Assembly (NCBI RefSeq): GCF_048771995.1
Contig: NC_133024.1
Span: 1,431,001 to 1,495,000 of the forward strand
Origin: Taeniopygia guttata
Lineage: Eukaryota; Chordata; Aves; Passeriformes; Estrildidae
Reading direction: 5' to 3'
DNA length: 64,000 bases
The position numbers and the translations under genes are program-made. The notes under the pieces were generated by a model. It was not told where the DNA came from. It ran no database searches and was given only the letters and a program-made list of their open reading frames with translations. Positions 49,879 to 61,300 of the stretch are shown here, piece by piece; the stretch's first letter is position 1; the number at the start of each line of letters is the position of its first letter.

Positions 49879-50239
49879 TTTCTTTTTGCCCTTTCACTTG
49901 TCCTAAAGTTCCAGATGTGACCTTGCTTTTAAATATTTGAGTTTAGCCTCACTTAGGATGACATTTCCCAGAAAATATAGCTGGTTATCAAGATCCCAGA
50001 GCATATGTGCTTCCTGGCAGTTGCCTGGTTGTTACTTCATGGACATCAAATAGAAGAGGGGAAGGAGAAATGACAGTTTTGAGTTTGCAATTGATTTGAT
50101 CAGTTTGCTCCTGGGGATGAAGGACTTTATGAAGAAGCTGGGCAAAATGAGGTTTGGAGAATTTGATGAGTGTTTGAGGAAAGTGCTGCCAAGCAGATGG
50201 GCTAACAGCAATAAAGGGGAACTGATGGTGTAAATCAGG

Positions 50240-50256
50240 AAAAAAAAAAAAAAAAA
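50240..50256. repeat. poly(A) run, 17 bases
   Basis: Simple A tract with no attached retrocopy seen. Confidence 0.9.
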
Positions 50257-50437
50257 GTGGAAGTGGGAACACTGATCACAAGGATGAGTGTGGACTAGAA
50301 AAAACTGCACTCAGTGATCCTGAGTCAATCTGATCCCAGGCTGAGATATAGGCACTCCATGGGTTTTTTTTCCTCTATAATGAGTTCTGCCAAGGAGACC
50401 AAGTATTTTTAAAGCTTGGTTGTTTTGTGCGTGTGTG

Positions 50438-50457
50438 TTTATTTATTTATTTATTTT
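50438..50457. repeat. TTTA microsatellite
   Basis: Five tandem copies of a 4-bp unit. Confidence 0.9.
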
Positions 50458-50710
50458 AAATTAATAACAGTCTAAGCCAGGAAACTGAACATGGTAAAAC
50501 TGAAACCTTTGGCTGTGTAATACAAAATACAAATAGATTGTGAGTAACTCTTCGCTGTGTTACTTCACGGTAGGTGTGTGTTTTCGGGCTCTGTCTCATT
50601 CAGCTCTCACTCCAGGTGAATTTCAGAGCGCGGCTGCTCTTCTCCTCCTCGGTTCTGCCTCAGGCTGTGCCGAGTTTCGCTCCGCCACGGCATACCCGGG
50701 GTGATGGGGG

Positions 50711-51037
50711 CCCCGGGAGCGGCGCTGGGTGTCCCTGTGAGGGGCAGAGCGGGCTCGGGAGCGCTCCCTGCCCCAGGAGCAGCGCTGGGTGTCGGTGTGA
50801 GGGGCAGAGCGGGCTAGGGAGCGCTCCCAGCCCCGGGAGCGGTGCAGGGTGTCCGTGTGAGGGGCACAGGGGGCTGGGGAGCGCTCCCTGCCCCAGGAGC
50901 GGCGCTGGGTGTCCGTGTGAGGGGCAGAGCGGGCTGGGGATCGCTCCGAGCCCCGGGCAGGCTGCTCTGGGTGTCGGTGTGAGGGGCAGAGCGGGCTGGG
51001 GAGCGCTCCCAGCCCCGGGCAGGCGGCTCTGGCCCCG
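50711..51037. repeat. GC-rich minisatellite, 60-bp unit, about 5.4 copies
   Basis: Four units of exactly 60 bp start at 50711, 50771, 50831 and 50891, followed by a 62-bp unit at 50951 and a partial unit to about 51037. Each carries the core gtgaggggcagagcgggct, with a gcgctcc and a ccccgggagc-like segment. Units differ by a few substitutions. Because 60 is a multiple of three and no stop occurs, both strands stay open across the array (50574-51119 plus, 50623-51075 minus). Both frames can only begin at GTG, not ATG, so I read them as by-products of the repeat. The array ends about 70 bp before the tRNA gene. Confidence 0.93.
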
Positions 51038-51109
51038 CGGGATCCCGGGCAGTGATAGTGAAACTCCGCTCCCACACGAATTGGATACGCTTGCAGGACG
51101 CAGACGTGG

Positions 51110-51183
51110 GGCCGGTTAGCTCAGTTGGTTAGAGCGTGGTGCTAATAACGCCAAGGTCGCGGGTTCGATCCCCGTACGGGCCA
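51110..51183 (+). tRNA. tRNA-Ile, anticodon AAT
   Basis: A 74-nt tRNA gene that charges isoleucine and reads ATY codons after deamination of A34 to inosine. The cloverleaf can be read directly: the acceptor 5' arm GGCCGGT pairs with ACGGGCC apart from one G-G position, which from memory is also present in the human gene. The D arm is GCTC/GAGC, the anticodon stem TGGTG/CGCCA encloses loop CTAATAA with AAT at 51144-51146, and the T loop is TTCGATC. The internal promoter boxes are intact: A box TAGCTCAGTTGG at 51117-51128 and B box GGTTCGATCCC at 51162-51172. There is no intron, and CCA at the 3' end is only the discriminator region, not an encoded tail. The sequence looks identical or nearly so to the conserved vertebrate tRNA-Ile(AAT), so it is very probably functional. 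It lies in a CpG-rich island just downstream of a 60-bp minisatellite. Confidence 0.97.
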
Positions 51184-51187
51184 CCCC

Positions 51188-51192
51188 TTTTT
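51188..51192 (+). terminator. RNA polymerase III terminator of the tRNA gene
   Basis: Five consecutive T residues begin five bases after the tRNA 3' end. A run of four or more T on the non-template strand is the standard Pol III stop, so this predicts a short trailer. Confidence 0.88.
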
Positions 51193-52094
51193 GCTGAGCG
51201 CGCACGCACCGATGGGAGGGGACGTGAAACAGCGGAAAAAGCGCTGACAAAAGAAATACTGCGTGGAGGGAGGTCCTAAATCTTTCCGTACCTCGTCACC
51301 AAAGTATTCCGTGTTTTGTCCCGGAGCACTTTGTTCTAGTCCTTCTCTTAATTAGCGTTAGGCCGAATAAAAGCATGAAGAAATTCAGGTCTTCCCTTTC
51401 AGTAAATAATCCCAGGGAACTAAAACATCAGGTCTTTAGCTCGTTGTATTAGTATGACTCCTCAATAGGTCTCTGTCAGAGTCTGGAAGATGCTAAAGAG
51501 ACTGGGGTTTTATTGTTTTTCTTCCTTTGAAGTAGGAAGACAAGCAGATCTCCCTTGGCAGCCTGATTTTTCATAGAATGCTCTGAACTCCATATAGAAG
51601 GTATCCAAACTTGACAGGAACGCTGTAATGCAAGTGTTAATTTTTATGGGTGTGCTATTTATTCAAGAAAAAAATCCAGGCAAACGGGTTTTCTAATGGA
51701 GCACTACATCTGCAGAGTCGCCAAAATAGACCTCTGACAGCTCAACCTGCCTCTGTAACTTTTCTCTCTAAGAAACTTCTCTTAGAAGCTCAGGACTGTT
51801 ATTATTTTTGTCCTACCTGCCTCTGAACTGAAATTGATGCTTTCTGGTGTAAATATTTTCATTGTAGAAACCACTGCTTTTGTTACTAGAGCTGCATACA
51901 TGCAGGTCATGGCTTCTTTGGGCAAATGCTTTGAGGCAACAGCATTCTATTGACTTCTTTTATAAATCTGCTATATTTCCCTTTACTATTCAGGCCCATT
52001 GCTTGCATCTTCTTCCAACTGCAGGGGCTGATTCAAAGTAAGAGATAATGATAATAATAATAAAGTCGTGATACTTCATGCCAGAGTTCTGTCA

Positions 52095-52295
52095 TTACTC
52101 ATTCCCCAGAATGTCACAAAGGTACTGTAAGGGCACAGTAGAAGTGTCACTCCAAAGTCGCAGTGTAACTTGTAAATCACGCAGATGAATATTCATGTTA
52201 TCTAGCATCCAAACTGCTGTCATGGCTCCATCAGATGTCACGGGAGAGTAATATGGTTCTGGTTTGATGACCTTCTGTCTTGCCACTCCACTCAA
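52095..52295 (-). other. protein-like open frame, unrecognised
   Basis: About 66 codons open on the minus strand, starting after a TGA and ending at TAA. The product has balanced composition and no simple repeats, with words such as KPEPYYSPVTSDGAM and DLQVTLRLWSDTSTV. A donor-like ggggaatga/gtaatg overlaps its end, but there is no clear acceptor above it. It could be an old exon, a decayed retrocopy or chance. Confidence 0.15.
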
Positions 52296-55200
52296 TGATC
52301 TTCCTCAATTCCTTTGGGTCCAGTTATAGTGGCCAAGACTGGACTATGTATAATGACATCCATTTTAAATTAACTAAAGGAGAAAAACCACGATGTTCTG
52401 CTTCAGGAAAAAAAAAAATCTGGGAATACTTTTGCTTTGTTTTATGTTTTCCACATTAGGAATCAGATTTTTATTATAGCAGTGTTGCTGTATTGCAAAG
52501 TCCTTGCTATAAAACCAAGGTAACACACTGGCTCCTTGACCACTTTTTCAGTTTGGTTTGAATTGCTTATATACTGTGTGGTTCTTTGCCAGCCAGGACT
52601 GCATGGGCATATTTTCCCTAAATTTACTTTCAACAGATGGTTGTCAGATTGGGAGGGTCAGCCACTGTCCCTAGGGGAGTCATTCCACTGCCTGTTGTTC
52701 AACCTCAAAGCTAGTTGGAGAATAAAAAGGTTAAACAAACAAACCCATACAGTGGAATAATGCTCTCGTGAGGATGGCCCGGGAATTTCCATTCCATTCT
52801 GATGCTCTGCAGTGGCAGATGCTGGAGCATATTCTGGGGTTACTGTTCAGTGTTTTGTTTAACCTGTAATTGGATTGCACATCAAGGACAAAATGTGTCT
52901 CAGTTGCTGTGTGCTTAAACCGTGGGCTGAAGCGTAGCTCCTCTGTCCACAGAAGGCATTGATGGGGAGGCTGAACCTCTTGTTGCCTATGACAATGCCA
53001 AATGCTGAGAGCTGAGGAGGAGCCTTCTGACCTGTCCAGGCAAACCTCTTCAGCCACTGGTTCTGATTATAAGATGTTGTGGTCTAGAGTTACACACACC
53101 AACTCAGCTAATTAGTTTCATGGTCTTCATTGTGGTGTCTACATTTGTCTTTGCATTAAATACTACTAAGAGGGCTCTGAACTCCAAATGTTTGAAGGTA
53201 GCCAGAACGTGGGCTCACACAGCATTCTATTCAGTAGATGAATATTCATTCACTCTGTGATGTTCTTAAACGTTTTCTTTTCCAGCCACATCACAGGTTA
53301 GTTTTATAATTTCTTATATTGTGTTTATTGCTAGAATACTTAAGTCTTTTGCCAGTGGGATGCTTTATTCATTCAGCTTTCTTTTGAGGGTCTTAATGAC
53401 AGTGAGAATCTGAGTGGCAAAGATTGATCAGGTATATCGATACAACAACGCACAGATGCAATCCAGAAACATCATTTTTGAAATCACAGGCAGGATGTGG
53501 TGGAAGGAGCTGTTCTTTAGGTTGAGTATTAATGCTGTTATAGGTAAAGCTAAACATTTTTTTAAAGCTGGGGAGTGGAGTGTTTACATTCCATATGTTA
53601 GGGAAAAAAGGCAGCTCTGTCAAAAAGCCTGATCCTGTCCTGAGCCCAAACAAAGTTCTCATTTAGCGTTGTCATGAGCAGAGATGCAGGCGGGAGGGGG
53701 ATGAGGAAGTGTCATAGAAACACTTCTGGGAAGGAGCCAGCAGCCAAGAATGTCCTCAATGGACACGGCAGCCCAGCACTGGGAGCCCAGGGTCTGGCTA
53801 AAAGCAGCAGGAGCTGCAAGGAAAAGCCCAACAAGCAGCTCCCTGTTTGGGCTCTCGAGTCTCTCAGAACAAGGGTTATTCAAGAAAGGGGACAGCATGA
53901 CATGGACACTGGCTTCCAGTTTCTTTGCTACTCAAATAATAACTACCCTGATTTTTTATCTTGCAGATCACATCAGAACAGAGTAACTATATTTACTGCT
54001 GAAGCTGGAGAAATATCTTCAAATTGGTATTTCTGAGGAAGTAATTGCTAAAATGAAATGTAAGCAAATCTGAGTAAAATGCTAAAATGAGAAAGTGTGA
54101 AGAACTGGACATGAACAAGAATCAAATCTTTGCTCTTGTCTGTAAAAGGATTAAGTAATTATGTAAACAAAGTATGTAGCAATTTCTGCCACAGTTTTGA
54201 ACTAATGCCTGCCTGTAGAGTTACTAAGTTTAAATAGCTGAACAGTCCTTTTTTCGCTGTGTAAGAATTCACCATCAATGCCCATAGTACAACAGGGCCA
54301 TGTGGAGGGCACCAAATTCTCACTTTAACCAGTGCCATATAGAAACAGGTGAAAGATAACTGTGAAAATATCTGGTTTCGGGTGTGTGTTTGTACTTGTT
54401 TTAAAAATAATAAATAAACTTCTCTTACTATATTAGCAGGAATAGATATAGCTGTAAACCAGTGTTGTGTGATGAGAGGAAAATGTTCCATTTAATCAGA
54501 ATATAGTCACTGTTTCATAGGGGAGCTAAGCTAAAGATGACATAACCTTTGGCAATATTCTCTCAGAGTTTAAAATAAAGAATGTTGAAGTCTGGATATG
54601 AATTTTCTTATTTATATTTCTTGTAAGAGGAATAGAGTTTTTAAAGACAAATAACATGGATGTATTTTGCTATGTCATTTTTGTCATTAATAATGTGCGG
54701 AGCAATGAAGACAAATGGGAGAAGTCTGCAGTTTGATATGCTCAGGCTTCTGTAGAAGAACTGTGCTGCTTCAAGGGGGACAGAAAATGATGGGCCCCTA
54801 ATATTTGGTAGGCTCATGATGCTGAACAGGCAGTATAGATGTTAAACTTTCTATCTGAGGCTAACTGAATCACAGCTGCCTAATAGCCATCACAACTGTT
54901 AGAAGCAAATAATCCGATTTTCTATTAAACGGTTAAAATGCTACATGGGATGCAGAATAAAGCAGCTTCTTACGTGTCTTCCTAATCCTTTCAAGGGCAG
55001 AAATTCTGACTTTTTCTGGCCTTAAACCTAAAGCACAGAGGGCAAGATAAAGTTGAAGATAAAATCCCAGAGTCCTGATACCAACTGGTGGTAACCAGCA
55101 GCTCATAGTCCTTTCTTGTACGCATTTTTTTAGAGCAATCCTGAAAGCAGAGAGCAAGAGGGCAAAGCAGGACAGCACATCTCTGGTACATCACTCCAGG

Positions 55201-58200
55201 TACCTGAAAAACCCTTGTGGCACATTTCACAGACAGCTGCTCTGGCACTGAGCTGGATGGTTGCAATTCGTGCTGCTGTGGTGTGGACAACTGTCAAGGT
55301 GGGTTAGTTTCAAGAAATGAGCATCTGATGTTGTAGGCTTGAAACAAGGCTTACCAAAAAAAGCCCTTTGGCTACAGCTTCTGTCACTTGGACTGTATTG
55401 CTGAGAAATTGCTTAGTCTGCAAAGAACAGCAGGGGATTCCCTGAGGGTCCAAAATTCGGCATTAAAAAGGACATTTGAGTTTCTGTGGCTTTTCTGTTC
55501 AGCCACAGAATATTCAAATATCTGGTCAGTCCAAAATAAAATAAATCAGGTGTCAATATCATCTTCTCAGTTGTACTTGAAGTCTTCTTTCTTTTTGGCT
55601 GGAGCTGGCTTTGAATTTCTTGTGTTGGCTTAGGGAAGACTTCACATGAAGCCTGCATGGGAGAGCTGAAGAAAATATAGTTCAAGAAGCAATTTAATAG
55701 AGGCATAGTGGAAAGGCATGGGTAATTGTCACATACACATTTCAATTGAACTTTCTCTAGCTTCTTCATATGTGGTATTATGATTTTCAGTAAGAAGAAC
55801 TTTTTGGTGGTGAACTCTTTGCTCTCAAATTATTAAAAATGTTTTTAAGAAAAAAAATCTTCCTGCTTTCCACTGAAGAATTATTTTTCTGGCTTTACCC
55901 TTATATATGAAAATTGAAAAACTGAATAAAATGAAACAAATACAATTGTGTATTTTGCAAAAAAATACTTAATTTCAGCAAAACCAACGTGGTGGGGACA
56001 AGCATCTAACTGAGAATTAATTAAAAGACAGATGAATATACAGGTTCTTAATTCTACTTTTGACTTCATGCCTAGGCCTTCAATTCTTTTTTCAGTCTTT
56101 ACCTATCTGTACAGAAAGGGAAAATACCTATCCTAAATATGAAACCCTCTTGAAAATCAACATAGAAGTGTTTCAAAAATAAAGGAAAAGGAAAGGTGGT
56201 TACATTACTGTACTCTAGCTGTACAACAGCAACCTATTGGGCTCATCTATTCACCTTCTAGTGGTAGGTGAACACCAGTAAAGAAAATAATTCATCTGGT
56301 GATGAGTTAAAAAAAATATTAGTCATTAGAATCTGTTCAAAGTATGAATTTATTTCTGCTAGACCAAAAGCATGGTGAGATTTCCTTAGGGTTATAGGAC
56401 TTTTAAAAGTGGCAATTTCTGCCTAATATTAGTTTTAATGAGGAAAATGGATTGTCTTGTTTCATGTGTATATCCTTCTTCTCCAGCTTTGTTCTCTAAC
56501 AGATAGGTTTGCAGCAACTCTGCCAGAAATGTAAAGGGTAAGTTTTCTTTTAAGCAGCTGAGGCTCTAAGCAACTGATGATGAGGCAGCAGATACAGAAT
56601 GTTTTTGTTGTATTTTGGTGGATAAACTGACCTGGGTCTTCATTCAAGAGCACTTTGGAAAGCAATTTCTTTTTAGAGAATGAATCTGAAGTACAGTAAC
56701 TCTGGCATTTTTTAACAGAGACAAGAAAGAGATTCCACTCCCTGTATTTACCTTCTCATCTTATTTTGTCTCCTCTTAGATAGCTACTTGGGGAATAAGC
56801 AGCTGAAGGCAAGCTGACTGGTTCGAAGTTTAAATTTTTTAATGTGGAGAAAGTGACTCTGCAGAGATGAATAACTAGAGTAACCTAACAATTGTTCTCT
56901 TCAGAGTTTGAATTATGTTCCTAGCTCATATGATGCACATTTTTTCCCTACACCCACCGTGTTAATGTCACCTGATCCTAAAAAGCAAAGTTATACTATT
57001 GTGTAAATCACAGATGCAAATTATTCTCCAGTTATTTCTTGTCATAGTTTGTAAATGCTAGAAGCCGGACAGAATCTGTTTTACTCTGGGTCTACAAGGG
57101 AAAAAATGGGACCTGAGTTTTGTCAGATGTCTGGGGAGGTTTATACAAACCCTAAGGATGGGCTTTATAGAATGAGAATTTACCTCTCTTCTGGGCCAGT
57201 TCTGCGTTCTGGCTACAGTTGAACCTTTTTTTCCTCCTTCACAATCAAAGGCAAAACTGATTGTAGATTTGGGTCGTTGATTGCCAGCTAGTAAAAAATT
57301 TGAGGAAATTATCATGATTATAGTGATCAGTAAGGAAGGGAAGGTCACTAGAGGGTGGTGGGAGCCCAGAATAGAATCAACCATTCTTAGAGTTCTTTCA
57401 CTCACTGCAGATAAAACTCTGGCTGTACCTTTGCTCATCTGTGTGGGAGCAGGATAGAAAATAGCTCTCCCCAGTTACTGATTTGGGGTGCAGGCAGTGG
57501 TGTCTTAAATGGACAGAGAGCTCAGCCAGAAGCCTCATGGCCTTTTCATTCTCCTTTCCAGTGTTCTATAATGGTCTCCTGCACTTGAGTTCTACCAAAA
57601 TAGTCATAAAAGATCAAAAATGTATAAACCCAGGAAAGCTCAGAAGAGGGAAGGTGTAAAATTCTGTTAAGACACAACTCCTCAGACTCCCAAAAAATTA
57701 TCATGTCATTAAGTTTCTCCAGATGATATCCCAGCCTCTTGTACCTACCTAGTGGAGTTTGCTTCTCAGTTTTCTGGAGAGAAAGTGCTGTTCAAGGCTT
57801 TATGCCCTAAATTCTCTTTGAAGCCAAAGTGCCAACAAGGAGGACCTTGACACATGAACAAATAAGAATACATATATATCAGTCACTGGAAATGCACGTC
57901 TTCTTTGCAGTAGAGAATTGTTCTGATTTTGCTGTGTTAACTATGAATATTTGGGGTTTTTCCTGTCCTGAGTTGGAGCAAAATGTTTATTTTAAAAACA
58001 ATTACACATAAACCCCAGATTTGGGTCAGGCTAATCTGTTTTTGACTTGAACTCTTTTAAAAGATAAATGGAAATATCTAGTGCAAAATCACACTGTCCA
58101 AATTTCTAAACTGCTGAGATCCTTGTGTAGTTAAACCATGACAATTTCCTGAATGTGAGATGGAAATTTTATTTACATTAGGAAAAATCCAATGAGAGAG

Positions 58201-58292
58201 CATTTTCAAAACATTATTTTTCTAATTGAGATATTTCTAGTTGGTTTAATTCTCAGTATCATGTAAATTTTGAATGAAAGGATATCTCTGTC

Positions 58293-58354
58293 CTTTTTAG
58301 ATTAATGGTTTTAATTAGATTAATAGTTTTAGATTAATGGTTCTTTTTAGATTA
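58293..58354. repeat. diverged tandem repeat of TTTTAGATTAATGG
   Basis: Four imperfect copies of ttttagattaatggtt with variable spacing. Purely AT-rich except for the gg. Confidence 0.8.
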
Positions 58355-61300
58355 AATAATTTACAAAATTGTGAGATGTCTAAATACTGTAACACTTCTG
58401 GGCCACATCTAGGTGTTGATAGAAACAGCTCTACTGTGCAGCAAGAAATGTTTTTCATCACCTCTAAAATGACTTTGTCTCAGAAGTATTGACTTCCAGT
58501 CTAATCACTTTAGAATGGTCTTCAACTGCACTTGAATTATCTGCACATTTTGCCATTGCTTAGTCTCCATGTTTTCTCACAGAGATTTTATCATAATTAT
58601 TTCTCTTGTTTTTTTATGATTTTGAAACACTTGATCTTCTGTAGCTTGCTCTAATGTTCTCTTTCAGTTTGAAACACAGGAATCTTGAACTTGCAAATGG
58701 CGCTTGTCCTGTTTCCAGTTGTTTAGTATGTGTACAGTTCCCCTTCCAGTGTGGGCACCATCCCAGGCACCCTTCCTGACAGGAAGGAGGAGACTCAATA
58801 ATGGTACATCTCTTCTAGGCTCCTAGTGTAAGTGAAAATAACCTCCTGGAAGTTCAAAGGAAAAAATCCCAGGTTCCCCAATAAGTGAGGGTCCACACTG
58901 TGGTGCTGTACAAGAACTCCTTGCTTTACAGTACCTTTACCATAACTTTCATTAAAACTACATATGAGTTAGAGATGCCTCTAATTCCAATTAGAGGTTT
59001 GAATACATGAGGGAATGAGCAGTGGTGGTTTATATTCCTCTTGTTTCTTCCCTTAGTACTTGGGTCTGGAATCTCTGTGCTACAAATGTGCCAATTTTTC
59101 TACTGTCTCCTAAACACATGAATGAATATTCAGTCCAAATTTGCCTGCTACATGTCTGGTGCTTCTTCTAAAATATATCTTTTGGTGTTTTTTATGTTTC
59201 TGAATCTAAATCAGCCTGAGCTCCTGGGATTTCATATCTCCTTATGAATTCTTACTTGAGCACTTTGCACTCTTATTGTCTGATCCTCCCAATGCAGACC
59301 TTAAACCTAGGTTTTCTTCCTGTGTACACCTATGATCCTTTACCATAAAACACACTTTGGGTTGTAAAGATGAAATCTTATTTGATTGCCAAAATATTAA
59401 CTTTGACTTCTTGGTATGAAACATTTAAATCCTGACACTGACTCTGTCCAGCTATGCAGGCTCTGTAGCTGCTACTTCTGTGCAGATCAATGTTTTCTAT
59501 CTTCTTTTCTTCCATGTCCAAATGTGTTGCAGCTGTTCTGTTCCACTGAAGTGTCACTTACTGAGGGCAGGTTCAAACCTGAGGGACTGTGAAGTGTAAA
59601 ATCTTGTATTCTCAGGCTCCTTAGGCAGCCAGTAGCTGCTGTGTGTTTTGTGTTTTGTCTGGAGCTGGTTTGCAGTTCTTTCCATCTGACACCAGTTCTC
59701 AAAGGAACGCTAGGAATAGCAGAAGAAAGAATTAATTTCTATTTATGACATCTGAAGAAGGGGGAAAACATTTACATCTGTGAGGGTTTTAGAAATTTCT
59801 CATGTGTTGTAGGTGCAGTTCAAATGATAATGCTGCCTATATATTCTAACACAAAATTTGAAAAAGAATGAGATTACTTTCATCCAGACTGGACTTTTTT
59901 CTCCTCCAAGTGAGACAGTAGCTATTACAGAGGAGTGAATTTGTTACATTCATCTTCCTTACATAAGTAATTTTTCAACGAATAGAATATTAATGGGACA
60001 TCAGAAGATCCCTGATTAGGTGGGGAGGAAAAAGGGAAGAAAAATCTGAAAATTTTCAGTTCTCTGCTCCAAATGTCAACGTAACTCTGCATTACAATTC
60101 AGCCCACACCATTCACACCTAAAAGCCTCTGTTCTGAGGTTCTACAGTTTTCATCAAATGCCCAGACAGCATCATAACCCTCTGCAAGCTTGCACTGAAC
60201 AGGCTGGCAATGGTCCAAACGCTGGCAGAAGCACTTGCACAAACACAAAATGTTAGCTTTTTCTTCTCTTTTATTGTCTGCCAGACACAGCTCAGCATCA
60301 TTCCAGATGACATGCCTTCTGTTGAGTAAGGGGAAGGGAGTGATGAATGCCTTCAGAAGGGAAATTTTGATGCTGTGGCACCAGTTGAGCATGGTCTTCC
60401 TCTGGTTGGTTCCAGCCCCAGCTGGTTCTACTTTCTGCCTAATTTGAATGATCAATGGGGATCAAGCCCATCCTGTTTGCTCACAGCCTCAAGGACTTTT
60501 AAGATGAATACAAAATGACTCCAGTGATGTCAGGAGATAAAGGAGGGGAAACCAATTTAGTGCTGGGAAAAGGGCAGAGTAAAGGGGGAAAACCACTGTT
60601 ACCACAGCTAAATATGTACCATCTCTTCATGCTCCATCCAATTACACTGTAAGAGATTTTCTGTTTAAACTTCTTTGGTAGTATGTGGTTTTATTTGCCT
60701 TCATCATCTAGGCCCTCTCTGTAACTTGAAAATGAGCTGTGATGCTGACATAGCTGTGGGAACATTTTTGGCTTTCTGTGTAGTCAAAATCATCAGTGTA
60801 AGGAGGAAAGAAAACCAAAATTCAATTTTCTTTCAGAAGCAGCAGAGGAAAGACTGATTTTTCTCCAGTAAAGTAGTTGATGGATGTCCCAAGTATTTAA
60901 GTCCTATTTTTAAAAGCATAGAAAGTAAAGGTTTGTTTCTGAACAAAACCTGTTAGAGAGGGTTTTTATGCCACTCCCTCTTCTGTTCTTTGTCCAGCAG
61001 GAGTGAGAGGGGCTGAAGAGCACTAGTGTCCTAGGAACTGTTGACTCTCCTCTGAAAATAACAGTAGATACCACATAGAGTGACCTTGCATTTCATCAAG
61101 GGATGTGTAAAATTTCACTACTGGCAAACAGGAAAAGATAAAGAAAAATACTTTTGTCTGCCTATTTTTCTTATTCCACGTAGACAGGTACTGTAGAGCC
61201 CTGAAGAAAATGGGGTAGTAATATCAATGTAGAAAGACCAAGAGCAAATGGTCAATTACACCGTAATAAAAATAATTTATTTAAAAAAATAGCATTTAAA

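Larger units (their letters stand above)
50570..51260. other. CpG-rich island around the tRNA gene
   Basis: This is the only long segment of the window dense in CG dinucleotides and clearly above half GC; the flanks are AT-rich and almost free of CpG. It contains the 60-bp minisatellite, the tRNA-Ile gene and a downstream run of CpGs (gagcgcgcacgcaccg at about 51197). CpG retention implies an unmethylated region, as expected for an active Pol III gene. It could also be the promoter of an unseen Pol II transcript. No start site or convincing first exon can be fixed from the sequence alone. Confidence 0.8.

Noticed and set aside
50574..51119. Long frames on both strands with a 20-residue repeat
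   Set aside because: They arise because the 60-bp unit is a multiple of three and lacks stops. Both must start at GTG; no ATG or splice context supports translation.
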